DNA of 5,986 nt. It comes from Methylococcaceae bacterium. GTDB taxonomy: Bacteria; Pseudomonadota; Gammaproteobacteria; Methylococcales; Methylomonadaceae. A program made the translations under genes and the position numbers. The stretch is from the NCBI GenBank assembly GCA_947505055.1, contig CANNLO010000301.1, positions 1 to 5,986 on the forward strand, given 5' to 3'. The notes beneath the pieces were generated by a model that was not told the origin of the DNA, ran no database searches, and saw only the letters and a list, made by a program, of their open reading frames with translations. Below, one piece after another: positions 4,237-5,986 of this stretch (positions are counted from its first letter, which is position 1; every line of letters begins with the position of its first letter).

Positions 4237-5986
4237 ATGGATAAGCATTCTATTAGTCGATTAATCGAAATTATGTTGCGCAGAACAGCTATTGAATCTA
4301 CGCGCACTCGAGCTATTCGGCCGCCGAGGAAAATGCTTTTTGAGGCAATAGAACCGCGATTGCTGTTATCCAGTGAGTTCCTGATCATACCCCCCGCTGC
4401 GCCGACCGAACAAGCCGATACACCGGCGTCCACACAGCAAATTATTGGCGACTATGATCTGCAGTCCACCGATGTATTACAATCGCCGCAATCGCTGGCA
4501 TTGAGCAACTCATTTTTTCAGGATCCAAAGCCGGCTGACGTCATAGATGTTCCGCAGCTTGGGCGTGAAAACCCGCTTCCCGAACAGTCGGAGCTATTAC
4601 CTGATATTGCCCTCCACAACGATGCGGCCGTTAAGCCGGAACTAACCGATAACAAACACGACCAACAGACCAGTGCAGACACTGCTACAAAAGCTCAGTC
4701 CGAGTCTGATGCGCTGATTAAAGCTACGATGTCGGCTTTTGCTGCCATGTATGAAGTACCACAGCAAATCGTCTTTATTGATCCAACCGTAGAACACTTT
4801 GAAACACTGTTGAAAAATATAGTGAATAAGACGGCACAGCCGTTTTTGGCGGCAAATGATACCCATGCGGTGGCTGATCTTCCGAAGATCGTGATGGCCG
4901 GCAGTTCCATGCCGGACGCTAGCAAAGCTGCAGCGGATGTTTTTAAACCCGAAAGTACAGTACCAGACCTGACCCAATCGACCAACGAATGGTTTACAAA
5001 CCTTAATCGTCAAGGCTTTCAGGCTGATCAAAACGGCACAACCCTGCTGGTATTGCTGGATGGCAATAAGGACGGCATGTCGCAAATCTCTGACGTGCTT
5101 TCCGTCTATCAGGGCGTCAGTGAAATCCATATTTTATCTCATGGAGCAAGCGGCAGCATTAAGTTGGGCAACACACAACTCAACAACAGCAAGCTTGAGC
5201 AATACAAAGCAAAACTTGCCGCCTGGGGTAAGGCGCTCAGTGCGGATGCTGATATTTTACTTTATGGTTGTACTGTAGCCGAAGGCGAAGCGGGTATTGA
5301 CTTCGTGCAGAATCTTGCTGAACTCACTAACGCCGATATAGCAGCTTCTGCCAATGCGACAGCATTTGCTACGCTCTTTGAAGCTCTGGAGCCACAGATT
5401 GTGATGGTGGCTGATTTATCTTACGGCAGTCAAAATCTAGAAACGGACCAGCAAGCCAATCCGTCCTTGTTTCAGTTGGTCGACACCAACGAGAATATTA
5501 ATATCGTGTCGACTGTCGACTTTTTAGCGGCCTCAGCAGATACCGGGAATTTTTCCTATCTAGGCCACGAAGCTTGGGTTTCTGGAGTCAATGAGTTGAC
5601 CGTCTTTGCCACGGGAAATATCGAACTCAATAGTCTCCGCCCCGACCTTCTTCAAGATCAGGGTTTCAACAGTCTGATTATCCAGGGTGGCGATCTGACT
5701 GACGACACGCTGATCGTCGATCTCAGCCAGGGAGATATTCCCCTGGCCATCACCTATAACGGCGGTGACGGTGGCTACGATACACTGAAGGTCAGTGGGG
5801 TTAGCGGCGGCAGCTACACACCGGGCAAGGTCTTTGGAGATGGTGTTTTTAGCTCCCGGGTTACTCATATCGATTTCACCGGACTCGAACCGGTCATCGT
5901 GGATGGCACGAATGACCCGGCGGGAACCTTCACATTCTCCACGCCTTCGACCGGTGGTGGTGCTGATGTCATTAACATCGACAGCC
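4237..5986 (+). CDS. Giant LEPR-XLL / DUF4347-type extracellular protein, 3'-partial
   Basis: The frame opens at ATG 4237 and has no stop through the last base, giving at least 583 codons. Residues 1-34 are basic (RRTAIESTRTRAIRPPRK). IEPRLLLSS at 38-46 is a variant of the LEPR-XLL motif found near the N-terminus of very long bacterial exoproteins. Residues 48-178 are a Pro/Gln/Asp-rich, low-complexity linker. Residues about 179-377 match the DUF4347 pattern: VFIDP (179-183), LLVLLDGNKDGMSQI (270-284), IHILSHGASG (297-306), DILLYGCTVAEGEAG (339-353) and ADIAAS near 371. His302-Gly303 and Gly344-Cys345 resemble the catalytic dyad of caspase-fold peptidases. About 70 extra residues separate VFIDP from LLVLLD. 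From about 400 the chain becomes Gly/Asp/Thr-rich beta-type sequence (FNSLIIQGGDLTDDTLIVDL, YNGGDGGYDTLKVSG), as expected at the start of a repeat-built stalk. There is no Sec signal peptide, which fits type I export through the neighbouring TolC-family channel. The likely role is surface adhesion or matrix formation (inference). Confidence 0.88.
   Translation, partial: MDKHSISRLIEIMLRRTAIESTRTRAIRPPRKMLFEAIEPRLLLSSEFLIIPPAAPTEQADTPASTQQIIGDYDLQSTDVLQSPQSLALSNSFFQDPKPADVIDVPQLGRENPLPEQSELLPDIALHNDAAVKPELTDNKHDQQTSADTATKAQSESDALIKATMSAFAAMYEVPQQIVFIDPTVEHFETLLKNIVNKTAQPFLAANDTHAVADLPKIVMAGSSMPDASKAAADVFKPESTVPDLTQSTNEWFTNLNRQGFQADQNGTTLLVLLDGNKDGMSQISDVLSVYQGVSEIHILSHGASGSIKLGNTQLNNSKLEQYKAKLAAWGKALSADADILLYGCTVAEGEAGIDFVQNLAELTNADIAASANATAFATLFEALEPQIVMVADLSYGSQNLETDQQANPSLFQLVDTNENINIVSTVDFLAASADTGNFSYLGHEAWVSGVNELTVFATGNIELNSLRPDLLQDQGFNSLIIQGGDLTDDTLIVDLSQGDIPLAITYNGGDGGYDTLKVSGVSGGSYTPGKVFGDGVFSSRVTHIDFTGLEPVIVDGTNDPAGTFTFSTPSTGGGADVINIDS

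Noticed and set aside
4642..5130. Minus-strand frames (162 and 96 codons) inside the giant exoprotein gene
   Set aside because: They lie opposite the recognisable DUF4347-type coding sequence and have no motifs; they are shadows.
5560..5868. 102-codon minus-strand frame near the right edge
   Set aside because: It is antisense to the continuous repeat-type coding frame from 4237 and has no recognisable domain.

Overview
The window looks like gammaproteobacterial chromosome, from a free-living, exopolymer-producing or methanotroph-like lineage. That placement is an inference from gene content only; there is no rRNA or marker gene to anchor it. All confidently called intact genes lie at the right-hand end (about 2790-5986) plus one small minus-strand gene. 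The left and middle are a graveyard of mobile-element remnants.

Left edge (1-360): the 3' part of an Avd-like gene, the four-helix-bundle accessory protein of diversity-generating retroelements (DGRs). It runs in frame into an asparagine-codon-rich stretch that reads like a DGR template repeat. The reverse transcriptase expected next is absent; non-coding or decayed DNA follows, so the DGR appears broken on this side.

Middle (361-2790): a REP-like palindrome, a minus-strand gene for a small membrane protein of unknown function (947-1276), a frameshifted minus-strand IS3-family transposase remnant (1525-1844), a doubtful 81-residue ORF, and a plus-strand IS630-family transposase C-terminal remnant with two in-frame stops (2410-2741). 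AT-rich DNA without recognisable genes lies between them.

Right (2791-5986): a complete TolC-family outer-membrane channel gene (445 aa), then after 108 bases the start of a very long secreted protein that is still open at the window edge (at least 583 codons). That protein carries an N-terminal LEPR-XLL-type motif (here IEPRLLLSS), a DUF4347-type domain with His-Gly and Gly-Cys motifs, and the beginning of a Gly/Asp/Thr-rich beta-repeat region. The two genes most likely belong together: a dedicated type I secretion outer-membrane channel and its giant surface or extracellular substrate. The ABC transporter and membrane-fusion partners are not in the window.
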